From contig JBAIAA010000030.1 in the NCBI GenBank assembly GCA_037893245.1, positions 620,001 through 684,000 on the forward strand: DNA of 64,000 nucleotides, read 5' to 3'. The position numbers were made by a program, and so were the translations under genes. The stretch's first letter is position 1. Each line of letters begins with the position of its first letter. Shown piece by piece: positions 34,640-47,955 of this stretch. The DNA comes from Crossaster papposus. Taxonomy: Eukaryota; Echinodermata; Asteroidea; Velatida; Solasteridae. Under the pieces are notes generated by a model. The model had not been told where the DNA came from. It made no database searches and saw only the letters and a list, made by a program, of their open reading frames with translations.

Positions 34640-36650
34640 GCTTGCCCCGGGAAGGGGCTGTGTGTTAGGAGATAGAGGGGGGCCTCCAGGAATGGCAAAA
34701 TTAGCAATTTGACCCGGGGCATGCTTTGTTAGTATTTTATTTCGATTTTCTGAAAATTGTAACGTTAACACACGCGTTTCAAATTCGCCATAGGTTTGTG
34801 CACACAATCCCCGCCCACAAATAAGGGCATGAAGGAAAGCATGCCCCGGGAAGGGGCTGGGTGTTAGGAGATAGAGGGGGGCCTCCAGGAATGGCAAAAT
34901 TAGCAATTTGACCCGGGGCATGCTTTGTTAGTATTTTATTTCGATTTTCTGAAAATGTTAACGTTAACACACGCGTTTCAAATTCGCCATAGGTTTGTGC
35001 ACACAATCCCCGCCCACAAATAAGGGCATGAAGGAAAGCATGCCCCGGGAAGGGGCTGGGTGTTAGGAGATAGAGGGGGGCCTCCAGGAATGGCAAAATT
35101 AGCAATTTGACCCGGGGCATGCTTTGTTAGTATTTTATTTCGATTTTCTGAACATTTTAACGTTAACACACGCGTTTCAAATTCGCCATAGGTTTGTGCA
35201 CACAATCCCCGCCCACAAATAAGGGAATGAAGGAAAGCATGCCCCGGGAAGGGGCTGGGTGTTAGGAGATAGAGGGGGGCCTCCAGGAATGGCAAAATTA
35301 GCAATTTGACCCGGGGCATGCTTTGTTAGTATTTTATTTCGATTTTCTGAAAATGTTAACGTTAACACACGCGTTTCAAATTCGCCATAGGTTTGTGCAC
35401 ACAATTCCCGCCCACAAATAAGGGCATGAAGGAAAGCATGCCCCGGGAAGGGGCTGGGTGTTAGGAGATAGAGGGGGGCCTCCAGGAATGGCAAAATTAG
35501 CAATTTGACCCGGGGCATGCTTTGTTAGTATTTTATTTCGATTTTCTGAACATTTTAACGTTAACACACGCGTTTCAAATTCGCCATAGGTTTGTGCACA
35601 CAATACCCGCCCACAAATAAAGGAATGAAGGAAAGCATGCCCCGGGAAGGGGCTGGGTGTTAGGAGATAGAGATAGAGGGGGGCCTCCAGGAATGGCAAA
35701 ATTAGCAATTTGACCCGGGGCATGCTTTGTTAGTATTTTATTTCGATTTTCTGAAAATGTTAACGTTAACACACGCGTTTCAAATTCGCCATAGGTTTGT
35801 GCACACAATCCCCGCCCACAAATAAGGGCATGAAGGAAAGCATGCCCCGGGAAGGGGCTGGGTGTTAGGAGATAGAGGGGGGCCTCCAGGAATGGCAACA
35901 TTAGCAATTTGACCCGGGGCATGCTTTGTTAGTATTTTATTTCGATTTTCTGAAAATTGTAACGTTAACACACGCGTTTCAAATTCGCCATAGGTTTGTG
36001 CACACAATCCCCGCCCACAAATAAGGGCATGAAGGAAAGCATGCCCCGGGAAGGGGCTGGGTGTTAGGAGATAGAGGGGGGCCTCCAGGAAATGCAAAAT
36101 TAGCAATTTGACCCGGGGCATGCTTTGTTAGTATTTTATTTCGATTTTCTGAAAATGTTAACGTTAACACACGCGTTTCAAATTCGCCATAGGTTTGTGC
36201 ACACAATCCCCGCCCACAAATAAGGGCATGAAGGAAAGCTTGCCCCGGGAAGGGGCTGTGTGTTAGGAGATAGAGGGGGGCCTCCAGGAATGGCAAAATT
36301 AGCAATTTGACCCGGGGCATGCTTTGTTAGTATTTTATTTCGATTTTCTGAAAATTGTAACGTTAACACACGCGTTTCAAATTCGCCATAGGTTTGTGCA
36401 CACAATCCCCGCCCACAAATAAGGGCATGAAGGAAAGCATGCCCCGGGAAGGGGCTGGGTGTTAGGAGATAGAGGGGGGCCTCCAGGAATGGCAAAATTA
36501 GCAATTTGACCCGGGGCATGCTTTGTTAGTATTTTATTTCGATTTTCTGAAAATGTTAACGTTAACACACGCGTTTCAAATTCGCCATAGGTTTGTGCAC
36601 ACAATCCCCGCCCACAAATAAGGGCATGAAGGAAAGCATGCCCCGGGAAG
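34640..36650 (-). repeat. 16-monomer-lag HOR, copy 1
   Basis: Matches 37,830-39,840 at offset 3,190 (16 monomers plus six bases). Shared markers: CACAATTCCCGCC (35,405 and 38,595), the six-base GATAGA duplication (35,665 and 38,855), the GGAAATGCAAAATT variant (about 36,090 and 39,280) and the HindIII-site monomer. The six extra bases come from the GATAGA duplication. Confidence 0.8.
35665..35676 (-). repeat. GATAGA duplication in a monomer, copy 1
   Basis: GATAGAGATAGAGG replaces GATAGAGG, lengthening the monomer to 205 bp. Found again at 38,855 and 40,055, so it is a single event spread by HOR amplification. Six bases keep the reading frame, but the array is non-coding. Confidence 0.9.
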
Positions 36651-37829
36651 GGGCTGGGTGTTAGGAGATAGAGGGGGGCCTCCGGGAATGGCAAAATTAG
36701 CAATTTGACCCGGGGCATGCTTTGTTAGTATTTTATTTCGATTTTCTGAACATTTTAACGTTAACACACGCGTTTCAAATTCGCCATAGGTTTGTGCACA
36801 CAATCCCCGCCCACAAATAAGGGAATGAAGGAAAGCATGCCCCGGGAAGGGGCTGGGTGTTAGGAGATAGAGGGGGGCCTCCAGGAATGGCAAAATTAGC
36901 AATTTGACCCGGGGCATGCTTTGTTAGTATTTTATTTCGATTTTCTGAAAATGTTAACGTTAACACACGCGTTTCAAATTCGCCATAGGTTTGTGCACAC
37001 AATCCCCGCCCACAAATAAGGGAATGAAGAAAAGCATGCCCCGGGAAGGGGCTGGGTGTTAGGAGATAGAGGGGGGCCTCCAGGAATGGCAAAATTAGCA
37101 ATTTGACCCGGGGCATGCTTTGTTAGTATTTTATTTCGATTTTCTGAAAATGTTAACGTTAACACACGCGTTTCAAATTCGCCATAGGTTTGTGCACACA
37201 ATCCCCGCCCACAAATAAGGGCATGAAGGAAAGCATGCCCCGGGAAGGGGCTGGGTGTTAGGAGATAGAGGGGGGCCTCCAGGAATGGCAAAATTAGCAA
37301 TTTGACCCGGGGCATGCTTTGTTAGTATTTTATTTCGATTTTCTGAAAATGTTAACGTTAACACACGCGTTTCAAATTCGCCATAGGTTTGTGCACACAA
37401 TCCCCGCCCACAAATAAGGGAATGAAGAAAAGCATGCCCCGGGAAGGGGCTGGGTGTTAGGAGATAGAGGGGGGCCTCCAGGAATGGCAAAATTAGCAAT
37501 TTGACCCGGGGCATGCTTTGTTAGTATTTTATTTCGATTTTCTGAAAATGTTAACGTTAACACACGCGTTTCAAATTCGCCATAGGTTTGTGCACACAAT
37601 CCCCGCCCACAAATAAGGGCATGAAGGAAAGCATGCCCCGGGAAGGGGCTGGGTGTTAGGAGATAGAGGGGGGCCTCCAGGAATGGCAACATTAGCAATT
37701 TGACCCGGGGCATGCTTTGTTAGTATTTTATTTCGATTTTCTGAAAATTGTAACGTTAACACACGCGTTTGAAATTCGCCATAGGTTTGTGCACACAATC
37801 CCCGCCCACAAATAAGGGCATGAAGGAAA

Positions 37830-39840
37830 GCTTGCCCCGGGAAGGGGCTGTGTGTTAGGAGATAGAGGGGGGCCTCCAGGAATGGCAAAATTAGCAATTT
37901 GACCCGGGGCATGCTTTGTTAGTATTTTATTTCGATTTTCTGAAAATTGTAACGTTAACACACGCGTTTCAAATTCGCCATAGGTTTGTGCACACAATCC
38001 CCGCCCACAAATAAGGGCATGAAGGAAAGCATGCCCCGGGAAGGGGCTGGGTGTTAGGAGATAGAGGGGGGCCTCCAGGAATGGCAAAATTAGCAATTTG
38101 ACCCGGGGCATGCTTTGTTAGTATTTTATTTCGATTTTCTGAAAATGTTAACGTTAACACACGCGTTTCAAATTCGCCATAGGTTTGTGCACACAATCCC
38201 CGCCCACAAATAAGGGCATGAAGGAAAGCATGCCCCGGGAAGGGGCTGGGTGTTAGGAGATAGAGGGGGGCCTCCAGGAATGGCAAAATTAGCAATTTGA
38301 CCCGGGGCATGCTTTGTTAGTATTTTATTTTGATTTTCTGAACATTTTAACGTTAACACACGCGTTTCAAATTCGCCATAGGTTTGTGCACACAATCCCC
38401 GCCCACAAATAAGGGAATGAAGGAAAGCATGCCCCGGGAAGGGGCTGGGTGTTAGGAGATAGAGGGGGGCCTCCAGGAATGGCAAAATTAGCAATTTGAC
38501 CCGGGGCATGCTTTGTTAGTATTTTATTTCGATTTTCTGAAAATGTTAACGTTAACACACGCGTTTCAAATTCGCCATAGGTTTGTGCACACAATTCCCG
38601 CCCACAAATAAGGGCATGAAGGAAAGCATGCCCCGGGAAGGGGCTGGGTGTTAGGAGATAGAGGGGGGCCTCCAGGAATGGCAAAATTAGCAATTTGACC
38701 CGGGGCATGCTTTGTTAGTATTTTATTTCGATTTTCTGAACATTTTAACGTTAACACACGCGTTTCAAATTCGCCATAGGTTTGTGCACACAATCCCCGC
38801 CCACAAATAAGGGAATGAAGGAAAGCATGCCCCGGGAAGGGGCTGGGTGTTAGGAGATAGAGATAGAGGGGGGCCTCCAGGAATGGCAAAATTAGCAATT
38901 TGACCCGGGGCATGCTTTGTTAGTATTTTATTTCGATTTTCTGAAAATGTTAACGTTAACACAAGCGTTTCAAATTCGCCATAGGTTTGTGCACACAATC
39001 CCCGCCCACAAATAAGGGCATGAAGGAAAGCATGCCCCGGGAAGGGGCTGGGTGTTAGGAGATAGAGGGGGGCCTCCAGGAATGGCAACATTAGCAATTT
39101 GACCCGGGGCATGCTTTGTTAGTATTTTATTTCGATTTTCTGAAAATTGTAACGTTAACACACGCGTTTCAAATTCGCCATAGGTTTGTGCACACAATCC
39201 CCGCCCACAAATAAGGGCATGAAGGAAAGCATGCCCCGGGAAGGGGCTGGGTGTTAGGAGATAGAGGGGGGCCTCCAGGAAATGCAAAATTAGCAATTTG
39301 ACCCGGGGCATGCTTTGTTAGTATTTTATTTCGATTTTCTGAAAATGTTAACGTTAACACACGCGTTTCAAATTCGGCATAGGTTTGTGCACACAATCCC
39401 CGCCCACAAATAAGGGCATGAAGGAAAGCTTGCCCCGGGAAGGGGCTGTGTGTTAGGAGATAGAGGGGGGCCTCCAGGAATGGCAAAATTAGCAATTTGA
39501 CCCGGGGCATGCTTTGTTAGTATTTTATTTCGATTTTCTGAAAATTGTAACGTTAACACACGCGTTTCAAATTCGCCATAGGTTTGTGCACACAATCCCC
39601 GCCCACAAATAAGGGCATGAAGGAAAGCATGCCCCGGGAAGGGGCTGGGTGTTAGGAGATAGAGGGGGGCCTCCAGGAATGGCAAAATTAGCAATTTGAC
39701 CCGGGGCATGCTTTGTTAGTATTTTATTTCGATTTTCTGAAAATGTTAACGTTAACACACGCGTTTCAAATTCGCCATAGGTTTGTGCACACAATCCCCG
39801 CCCACAAATAAGGGCATGAAGGAAAGCATGCCCCGGGAAG
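37830..39840 (-). repeat. 16-monomer-lag HOR, copy 2
   Basis: Partner of 34,640-36,650. It also carries ACAAGCGTTTC (about 38,964) and TTCGGCATAGG (about 39,376), absent from the first copy, so these arose after the copies separated and before the 1,200-bp duplication that shares them. Confidence 0.8.
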
Positions 39841-39874
39841 GGGCTGGGTGTTAGGAGATAGAGGGGGGCCTCCG
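38675..39874 (-). repeat. 1,200-bp 6-mer tandem duplication, copy 1
   Basis: Six monomers plus the six-base GATAGA insertion. All variants I compared recur at exactly +1,200: GATAGA duplication 38,855/40,055, ACAAGCG 38,962/40,162, GGAAATGC 39,277/40,477, TTCGGCATAGG 39,375/40,575, AAGCTT 39,426/40,626 and CCTCCGGGAATGG 39,871/41,071. No difference was seen, so this is the best candidate for the most recent duplication in the window, or for an assembly duplication. Confidence 0.9.
38855..38866 (-). repeat. GATAGA duplication, copy 2
   Basis: Same six-base duplication, 3,190 bp from copy 1. Confidence 0.9.
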
Positions 39875-41074
39875 GGAATGGCAAAATTAGCAATTTGACC
39901 CGGGGCATGCTTTGTTAGTATTTTATTTCGATTTTCTGAACATTTTAACGTTAACACACGCGTTTCAAATTCGCCATAGGTTTGTGCACACAATCCCCGC
40001 CCACAAATAAGGGAATGAAGGAAAGCATGCCCCGGGAAGGGGCTGGGTGTTAGGAGATAGAGATAGAGGGGGGCCTCCAGGAATGGCAAAATTAGCAATT
40101 TGACCCGGGGCATGCTTTGTTAGTATTTTATTTCGATTTTCTGAAAATGTTAACGTTAACACAAGCGTTTCAAATTCGCCATAGGTTTGTGCACACAATC
40201 CCCGCCCACAAATAAGGGCATGAAGGAAAGCATGCCCCGGGAAGGGGCTGGGTGTTAGGAGATAGAGGGGGGCCTCCAGGAATGGCAACATTAGCAATTT
40301 GACCCGGGGCATGCTTTGTTAGTATTTTATTTCGATTTTCTGAAAATTGTAACGTTAACACACGCGTTTCAAATTCGCCATAGGTTTGTGCACACAATCC
40401 CCGCCCACAAATAAGGGCATGAAGGAAAGCATGCCCCGGGAAGGGGCTGGGTGTTAGGAGATAGAGGGGGGCCTCCAGGAAATGCAAAATTAGCAATTTG
40501 ACCCGGGGCATGCTTTGTTAGTATTTTATTTCGATTTTCTGAAAATGTTAACGTTAACACACGCGTTTCAAATTCGGCATAGGTTTGTGCACACAATCCC
40601 CGCCCACAAATAAGGGCATGAAGGAAAGCTTGCCCCGGGAAGGGGCTGTGTGTTAGGAGATAGAGGGGGGCCTCCAGGAATGGCAAAATTAGCAATTTGA
40701 CCCGGGGCATGCTTTGTTAGTATTTTATTTCGATTTTCTGAAAATTGTAACGTTAACACACGCGTTTCAAATTCGCCATAGGTTTGTGCACACAATCCCC
40801 GCCCACAAATAAGGGCATGAAGGAAAGCATGCCCCGGGAAGGGGCTGGGTGTTAGGAGATAGAGGGGGGCCTCCAGGAATGGCAAAATTAGCAATTTGAC
40901 CCGGGGCATGCTTTGTTAGTATTTTATTTCGATTTTCTGAAAATGTTAACGTTAACACACGCGTTTCAAATTCGCCATAGGTTTGTGCACACAATCCCCG
41001 CCCACAAATAAGGGCATGAAGGAAAGCATGCCCCGGGAAGGGGCTGGGTGTTAGGAGATAGAGGGGGGCCTCCG
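39875..41074 (-). repeat. 1,200-bp 6-mer tandem duplication, copy 2
   Basis: Identical to 38,675-39,874 at every marker compared. The lag holds on to about 41,250, where the expected third GATAGA duplication is missing and the arrays part. Confidence 0.9.
40055..40066 (-). repeat. GATAGA duplication, copy 3
   Basis: Same six-base duplication, 1,200 bp from copy 2. Confidence 0.9.
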
Positions 41075-44000
41075 GGAATGGCAAAATTAGCAATTTGACC
41101 CGGGGCATGCTTTGTTAGTATTTTATTTCGATTTTCTGAACATTTTAACGTTAACACACGCGTTTCAAATTCGCCATAGGTTTGTGCACACAATCCCCGC
41201 CCACAAATAAGGGAATGAAGGAAAGCATGCCCCGGGAAGGGGCTGGGTGTTAGGAGATAGAGGGGGGCCTCCAGGAATGGCAAAATTAGCAATTTGACCC
41301 GGGGCATGCTTTGTTAGTATTTTATTTCGATTTTCTGAAAATGTTAACGTTAACACACGCGTTTCAAATTCGCCATAGGTTTGTGCACACAATCCCCGCC
41401 CACAAATAAGGGCATGAAGGAAAGCATGCCCCGGGAAGGGGCTGGGTGATAGGAGATAGAGGGGGGCCTCCAGGAATGGCAAAATTAGCAATTTGACCCG
41501 GGGCATGCTTTGTTAGTATTTTATTTCGATTTTCTGAAAATTGTAACGTTAACACACGCGTTTCAAATTCGCCATAGGTTTGTGCACACAATCCCCGCCC
41601 ACAAATAAGGGCATGAAGGAAAGCATGCCCCGGGAAGGGGCTGGGTGTTAGGAGATAGAGGGGGGCCTCCAGGAATGGCAAAATTAGCAATTTGACCCGG
41701 GGCATGCTTTGTTAGTATTTTATTTCGATTTTCTGAAAATGTTAACGTTAACACACGCGTTTCAAATTCGCCATAGGTTTGTGCACACAATCCCCGCCCA
41801 CAAATAAGGGCATGAAGGAAAGCATGCCCCGGGAAGGGGCTGGGTGTTAGGAGATAGAGGGGGGCCTCCAGGAATGGCAAAATTAGCAATTTAACCCGGG
41901 GCATGCTTTGTTAGTATTTTATTTCGATTTTCTGAAAATTTTAACGTTAACACACGCGTTTCAAATTCGCCATAGGTTTGTGCACACAATCCCCGCCCAC
42001 AAATAAGGGCATGAAAAAAAGCATGCCCCGGGAAGGGGCTGGGTGTTAGGAGATAGAGGGGGGCCTCCAGGAATGGCAAAATTAGCAATTTGACCCGGGG
42101 CATGCTTTGTTAGTATTTTATTTCGATCTTCTGAAAATTGTAACGTTAACACACGCGTTTCAAATTCGCCATAGGTTTGTGCACACAATCCCCGCCCACA
42201 AATAAGGGCATGAAGGAAAGCATGCCCCGGGAAGGGGCTGGGTGTTAGGAGATAGAGGGGGGCCTCCAGGAATGGCAACATTAGCAATTTGACCCGGGGC
42301 ATGCTTTGTTAGTATTTTATTTCGATTTTCTGAAAATTGTAACGTTAACACACGCGTTTCAAATTCGCCATAGGTTTGTGCACACAATCCCCGCCCACAA
42401 ATAAGGGCATGAAGGAAAGCATGCCCCGGGAAGGGGCTGGGTGTTAGGAGATAGAGGGGGGCCTCCAGGAAATGCAAAATTAGCAATTTGACACGGGGCA
42501 TGCTTTGTTAGTATTTTATTTCGATTTTCTGAAAATGTTAACGTTAACACACGCGTTTCAAATTCGCCATAGGTTTGTGCACACAATCCCCGCCCACAAA
42601 TAAGGGCATGAAGGAAAGCTTGCCCCGGGAAGGGGCTGTGTGTTAGGAGATAGAGGGGGGCCTCCAGGAATGGCAAAATTAGCAATTTGACCCGGGGCAT
42701 GCTTTGTTAGTATTTTATTTCGATTTTCTGAAAATTGTAACGTTAACACACGCGTTTCAAATTCGCCATAGGTTTGTGCACACAATCCCCGCCCACAAAT
42801 AAGGGCATGAAGGAAAGCATGCCCCGGGAAGGGGCTGGGTGTTAGGAGATAGAGGGGGGCCTCCAGGAATGGCAAAATTAGCAATTTGACCCGGGGCATG
42901 CTTTGTTAGTATTTTATTTCGATTTTCTGAAAATGTTAACGTTAACACACGCGTTTCAAATTCGCCATAGGTTTGTGCACACAATCCCCGCCCACAAATA
43001 AGGGCATGAAGGAAAGCATGCCCCGGGAAGGGGCTGGGTGTTAGGAGATAGAGGGGGGCCTCCAGGAATGGCAACATTAGCAATTTGACCCGGGGCATGC
43101 TTTGTTAGTATTTTATTTCGATTTTCTGAAAATTTTAACGTTAACACACGCGTTTCAAATTCGCCATAGGTTTGTGCACACAATCCCCGCCCACAAATAA
43201 GGGCATAAAGAAAAGCATGCCCCGGGAAGGGGCTGGGTGTTAGGAGATAGAGGGGGGCCTCCAGGAATGGCAAAATTAGCAATTTGACCCGGGGCATGCT
43301 TTGTTAGTATTTTATTTCGATTTTCTAAAAATTTTAACGTTAACACTCGCGTTTCAAATTCGCCATAGGTTTGTGCACACAATCCCCGCCCACAAATAAG
43401 GGCATGAAGGAAAGCATGCTGCGGGAAGGGGCTGGGTGTTAGGAGATAGAGGGGGGCCTCCAGGAATGGCAAAATTAGCAATTTGACCCTGGGCATGCTT
43501 TGTTAGTATTTTATTTCGATTTTCTGAAAAATTTTACGTTAACACACGCGTTTCAAATTCGCCATAGGTTTGTGCACACAATCCCCGCCCACAAATAAGG
43601 GCATGAAGGAAAGCATGCCCCGGGAAGGGGCTGGGTGTTAGGAGATAGAGGGGGGCCTCCAGGAATGGCAAAATTTGCAATTTGACCCGGGGCATGCTTT
43701 GTTAGTATTTTATTTCGATTTTCTGAAAATTGTAACGTTAACACACGCGTTTCAAATTCGCCATAGGTTTGTGCACACAATCCCCGCCCACAAATAAGGG
43801 CATGAAGGAAAGCATGCCCCGGGAAGGGGCTGGGTGTTAGGAGATAGAGGGGGGCCTCCAGGAATGGCAAAATTAGCAATTTGACCCGGGGCATGCTTTG
43901 TTAGTATTTTATTTAGATTTTCTGAAGATTTTAACGTTAACACACGCGTTTCAAATTCGCCATAGGTTTGTGCACACAATCCCCGCCCACAAATAAGGGA

Positions 44001-44449
44001 ATGAAGGAAAGCATGCCCCGGGAAGGGGCTGGGTGTTAGGAGATAGAGGGGGGCCTCCAGGAATGGCAAAATTAGCAATTTGACCCGGGGCATGCTTTGT
44101 TAGTATTTTATTTCGATTTTCTGAAAATGTTAACGTTAACACACGCGTTTCAAATTCGCCATAGGTTTGTGCACACAATCCCCGCCCACAAATAAGGGCA
44201 TGAAGGAAAGCATGCCCCGGGAAGGGGCTGTGTGTTAGGAGATAGAGGGGGGCCTCCAGGAAAGGCAAAATTAGCAATTTGACCCGGGGCATGCTTTGTT
44301 AGTATTTTATTTCGATTTTCTGAAAATTGTAACGTTAACACACGCGTTTCAAATTCGCCATAGGTTTGTGCACACAATCCCCGCCCACAAATAAGGGCAT
44401 GAAGGAAAGCATGCCCCGGGAAGTGGCTGGGTGTTAGGAGATAGAGGGG

Positions 44450-47400
44450 GGCCTCCAGGAATGGCAAAATTAGAAATTTGACCCGGGGCATGCTTTGTTA
44501 GTATTTTATTTCGATTTTCTGAAAATTTTAACGTTAACACACGCGTTTCAAATTCGCCATAGGTTTGTGCACACAATCCCCGCCCACAAATAAGGGCATG
44601 AAGAAAAGCATGCCCCGGGAAGGGGCTGGGTGTTAGGAGATAGAGGGGGGCCTCCAGGAATGGCAAAATTAGCAATTTGACCCGGGGCATGCTTTGTTAT
44701 TATTTTATTTCGATTTTCTGAAAATGTTAACGTTAACACTCGCGTTTCAAATTCGCCATAGGTTTGTGCACACAATCCCCGCCCACAAATAAGGGCATGA
44801 AGGAAAGCATGCTCCGGGAAGGGGCTGGGTGTTAGGAGATAGAGGGGGGCCTCCAGGAATGGCAAAATTAGCAATTTGACCCTGGGCATGCTTTGTTAGT
44901 ATTTTATTTCGATTTTCTGAAAAATTTAACGTTAACACACGCGTTTCAAATTCGCCATAGGTTTGTGCACACAATCCCCGCCCACAAATAAGGGCAGGAA
45001 GGAAAGCATGCCCCGGGAAGGGGCTGGGTGTTAGGAGATAGAGGGGGGCCTCCAGGAATGGCAAAATTAGCAATTTGACCAGGGGCATGCTTTGTTAGTA
45101 TTTTATTTCGATTTTCTGAAAATGTTAACGTTAACACACGCGTTTCAAAATCGCCATAGGTTTGTGCACACAATCCCCGCCCACAAATAAGGGCATGTTG
45201 ACCCGGGGCATGCTTTGTTAGTATTTTATTTCGATCTTCTGAACATTTTAACGTTAACACACGCGTTTCAAATTCGCCATAGGTTTGTGCACACAATCCC
45301 CGCCCACAAATAAGGGCATGAAGGAAAGCATGCTCCGGGAAGGGGCTGGGTGTTAGGAGATAGAGGGGGCCTCCAGGAATGGCAAAATTAGCAATTTGAC
45401 CCGGGGCATGCTTTGTTAGTATTTTATTTCGATTTTCTGAAAATTTTAACGTTAACACACGCGTTTCAAATTCGCCATAGGTTTGTGCACACAATCCCCG
45501 CCCACAAATAAGGGCATAAAGAAAAGCATGCCCCGGGAAGGGGCTGGGTGTTAGGAGATAGAGGGGGGCCTCCAGGAATGGCAAAATTAGCAATTTGACC
45601 CGGGGCATGCTTTGTTAGTATTTTATTTCGATTTTCTGAAAATTTTAACGTTAACACTCGCGTTTCAAATTCGCCATAGGTTTGTGCACACAATCCCCGC
45701 CCACAAATAAGGGCATGAAGGAAAGCATGCTGCGGGAAGGGGCTGGGTGTTAGGAGATAGAGGGGGGCCTCCAGGAATGGCAAAATTAGCAATTTGACCC
45801 TGGGCATGCTTTGTTAGTATTTTATTTCGATTTTCTGAAAAATGTAACGTTAACACACGCGTTTCAAATTCGCCATAGGTTTGTGCACACAATCCCCGCC
45901 CACAAATAAGGGCATGAAGGAAAGCATGCCCCGGGAAGGGGCTGGGTGTTAGGAGATAGAGGGGGGCCTCCAGGAATGGCAAAATTTGCAATTTGACCAG
46001 GGGCATGCTTTGTTAGTATTTTATTTCGATTTTCTGAAAATGTTAACGTTAACACACGCGTTTCAAATTCGCCATAGGTTTGTGCACACAATCCCCGCCC
46101 ACAAATAAGGGCATGAAGGAAAGCATGCCCCGGGAAGAGGCTGGGTGTTAGGAGATAGAGGGGGGCCTCCAGGAATGGCAAAATTAGCAATTTGACCCGG
46201 GACATGCTTTGTTAGTATTTTATTTCGATCTTCTGAAAATTTTAACGTTAACACACGCGTTTCAAATTCGCCATAGGTTTGTGCACACAATCCCCGCCCA
46301 CAAATAAGGGCATGACGGAAAGCATGCCCCGGGAAGGGGCTGGGTGTTAGGAGATAGAGGGGGGCCTCCAGGAATGGCAACATTAGCAATTTGACCCGGG
46401 GCATGCTTTGTTAGTATTTTATTTCGATTTTCTGAAAATTGTAACGTTAACACACGCGTTTCAAATTCGCCATAGGTTTGTGCACACAATCCCCGCCCAC
46501 AAATAAGGGCATGAAGGAAAGCATGCCCCGGGAAGGGGCTGGGTGTTAGGAGATAGAGGGGGGCCTCCAGGAATGGCAAAATTAGCAATTTGACCCGGGG
46601 CATGCTTTGTTAGTATTTTATTTAGATTTTCTGAAGATTTTAACGTTAACACACGCGTTTCAAATTCGCCATAGGTTTGTGCACACAATCCCCGCCCACA
46701 AATAAGGGAATGAAGGAAAGCATGCCCCGGGAAGGGGCTGGGTGTTAGGAGATAGAGGGGGGCCTCCAGGAATGGCAAAATTAGCAATTTGACCCGGGGC
46801 ATGCTTTGTTAGTATTTTATTTCGATTTTCTGAAAATGTTAACGTTAACACACGCGTTTCAAATTCGCCATAGGTTTGTGCACACAATCCCCGCCCACAA
46901 ATAAGGGCATGAAGGAAAGCATGCCCCGGGAAGGGGCTGTGTGTTAGGAGATAGAGGGGGGCCTCCAGGAATGGCAAAATTAGCAATTTGACCCGGGGCA
47001 TGCTTTGTTAGTATTTTATTTCGATTTTCTGAAAATTGTAACGTTAACACACGCGTTTCAAATTCGCCATAGGTTTGTGCACACAATCCCCGCCCACAAA
47101 TAAGGGCATGAAGGAAAGCATGCCCCGGGAAGGGGCTGGGTGTTAGGAGATAGAGGGGGGCCTCCAGGAATGGCAAAATTAGCAATTTGACCCGGGGCAT
47201 GCTTTGTTAGTATTTTATTTCGATTTTCTGAAAATGTTAACGTTAACACACGCGTTTCAAATTCGCCATAGGTTTGTTCACACAATCCCCGCCCACAAAT
47301 AAGGGCATGAAGGAAAGCATGCCCCGGGAAGAGGCTGGGTGTTAGGAGATAGAGGGGGGCCTCCAGGAATGGCAAAATTAGAAATTTGACCCGGGGCATG

Positions 47401-47610
47401 CTTTGTTAGTATTTTATTTCGATTTTCTGAAAATTTTAACGTTAACACACGCGTTTCAAATTCGCCATAGGTTTGTGCACACAATCCCCGCCCACAAATA
47501 AGGGCATGAAGAAAAGCATGCCCCGGGAAGGGGCTGGGTGTTAGGAGATAGAGGGGGGCCTCCAGGAATGGCAAAATTAGCAATTTGACCCGGGGCATGC
47601 TTTGTTAGTA
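44450..47610 (-). repeat. 18-mer HOR (about 3,507 bp), copy 1
   Basis: Matches 47,956-51,117 at a lag of 3,506-3,507 bp. Markers in order: AATTAGAAATTTG (44,471), GTTATTATTTTATTTC (44,698), GCATGCTCCGGG, GGGCAGGAAGG (44,996), the 123-bp truncated monomer (45,197), GGGCATAAAGAAAAGC, GCATGCTGCGGG (45,730), GGGACATGC (46,200), GCATGACGGAAAGC (46,312) and ATTTAGATTTTCTGAAG (46,621). Seventeen full monomers, one of them 200 bp, plus the truncated one give the length. The order after about 47,610 differs between copies. Confidence 0.85.
45188..45207 (-). repeat. 123-bp truncated monomer, copy 1
   Basis: GGGCATG joins TTGACCCGG directly, removing 76 bases: the G-rich part and one inverted-repeat arm of the monomer. 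The same joint recurs at 48,703, and a one-base variant at 62,976. Being a single event carried in an 18-mer, it is a good tag for the unit. Confidence 0.92.
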
Positions 47611-47955
47611 TTTTATTTCGATTTTCTGAAAATTGTAACGTTAACACACGCGTTTCAAATTCGCCATAGGTTTGTGCACACAATCCCCGCCCACAAATAA
47701 GGGCATGAAGGAAAGCATGCCCCGGGAAGGGGCTGGGTGTTAGGAGATAGAGGGGGGCCTCCAGGAATGGCAAAATTAGCAATTTGACCCGGGGCATGCT
47801 TTGTTAGTATTTTATTTCGATTTTCTGAAAATGTTAACGTTAACACACGCGTTTCAAATTCGCCATAGGTTTGTGCACACAATCCCCGCCCACAAATAAG
47901 GGCATGAAGGAAAGCATGCCCCGGGAAGGGGCTGGGTGTTAGGAGATAGAGGGGG

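Larger units (their letters stand above)
32051..42621 (-). repeat. Zone marked by a HindIII-site monomer (seven copies)
   Basis: A monomer with AAGCTTGCCCC in place of AAGCATGCCCC (always with GGGGCTGTGTGTT) occurs at 32,051, 34,638, 36,236, 37,828, 39,426, 40,626 and 42,616. Spacings are 2,587, 1,598, 1,592, 1,598, 1,200 and 1,990 bp: 13, 8, 8, 8, 6 and 10 monomers plus small indels. One substitution both destroys the SphI site and creates AAGCTT. The variable but whole-monomer spacing shows repeated unequal exchange on one ancestral 8-mer-like unit. A further AAGCTT at 52,414 lies in a different context (AAGCTTGCTCC) and is probably independent. Confidence 0.87.
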
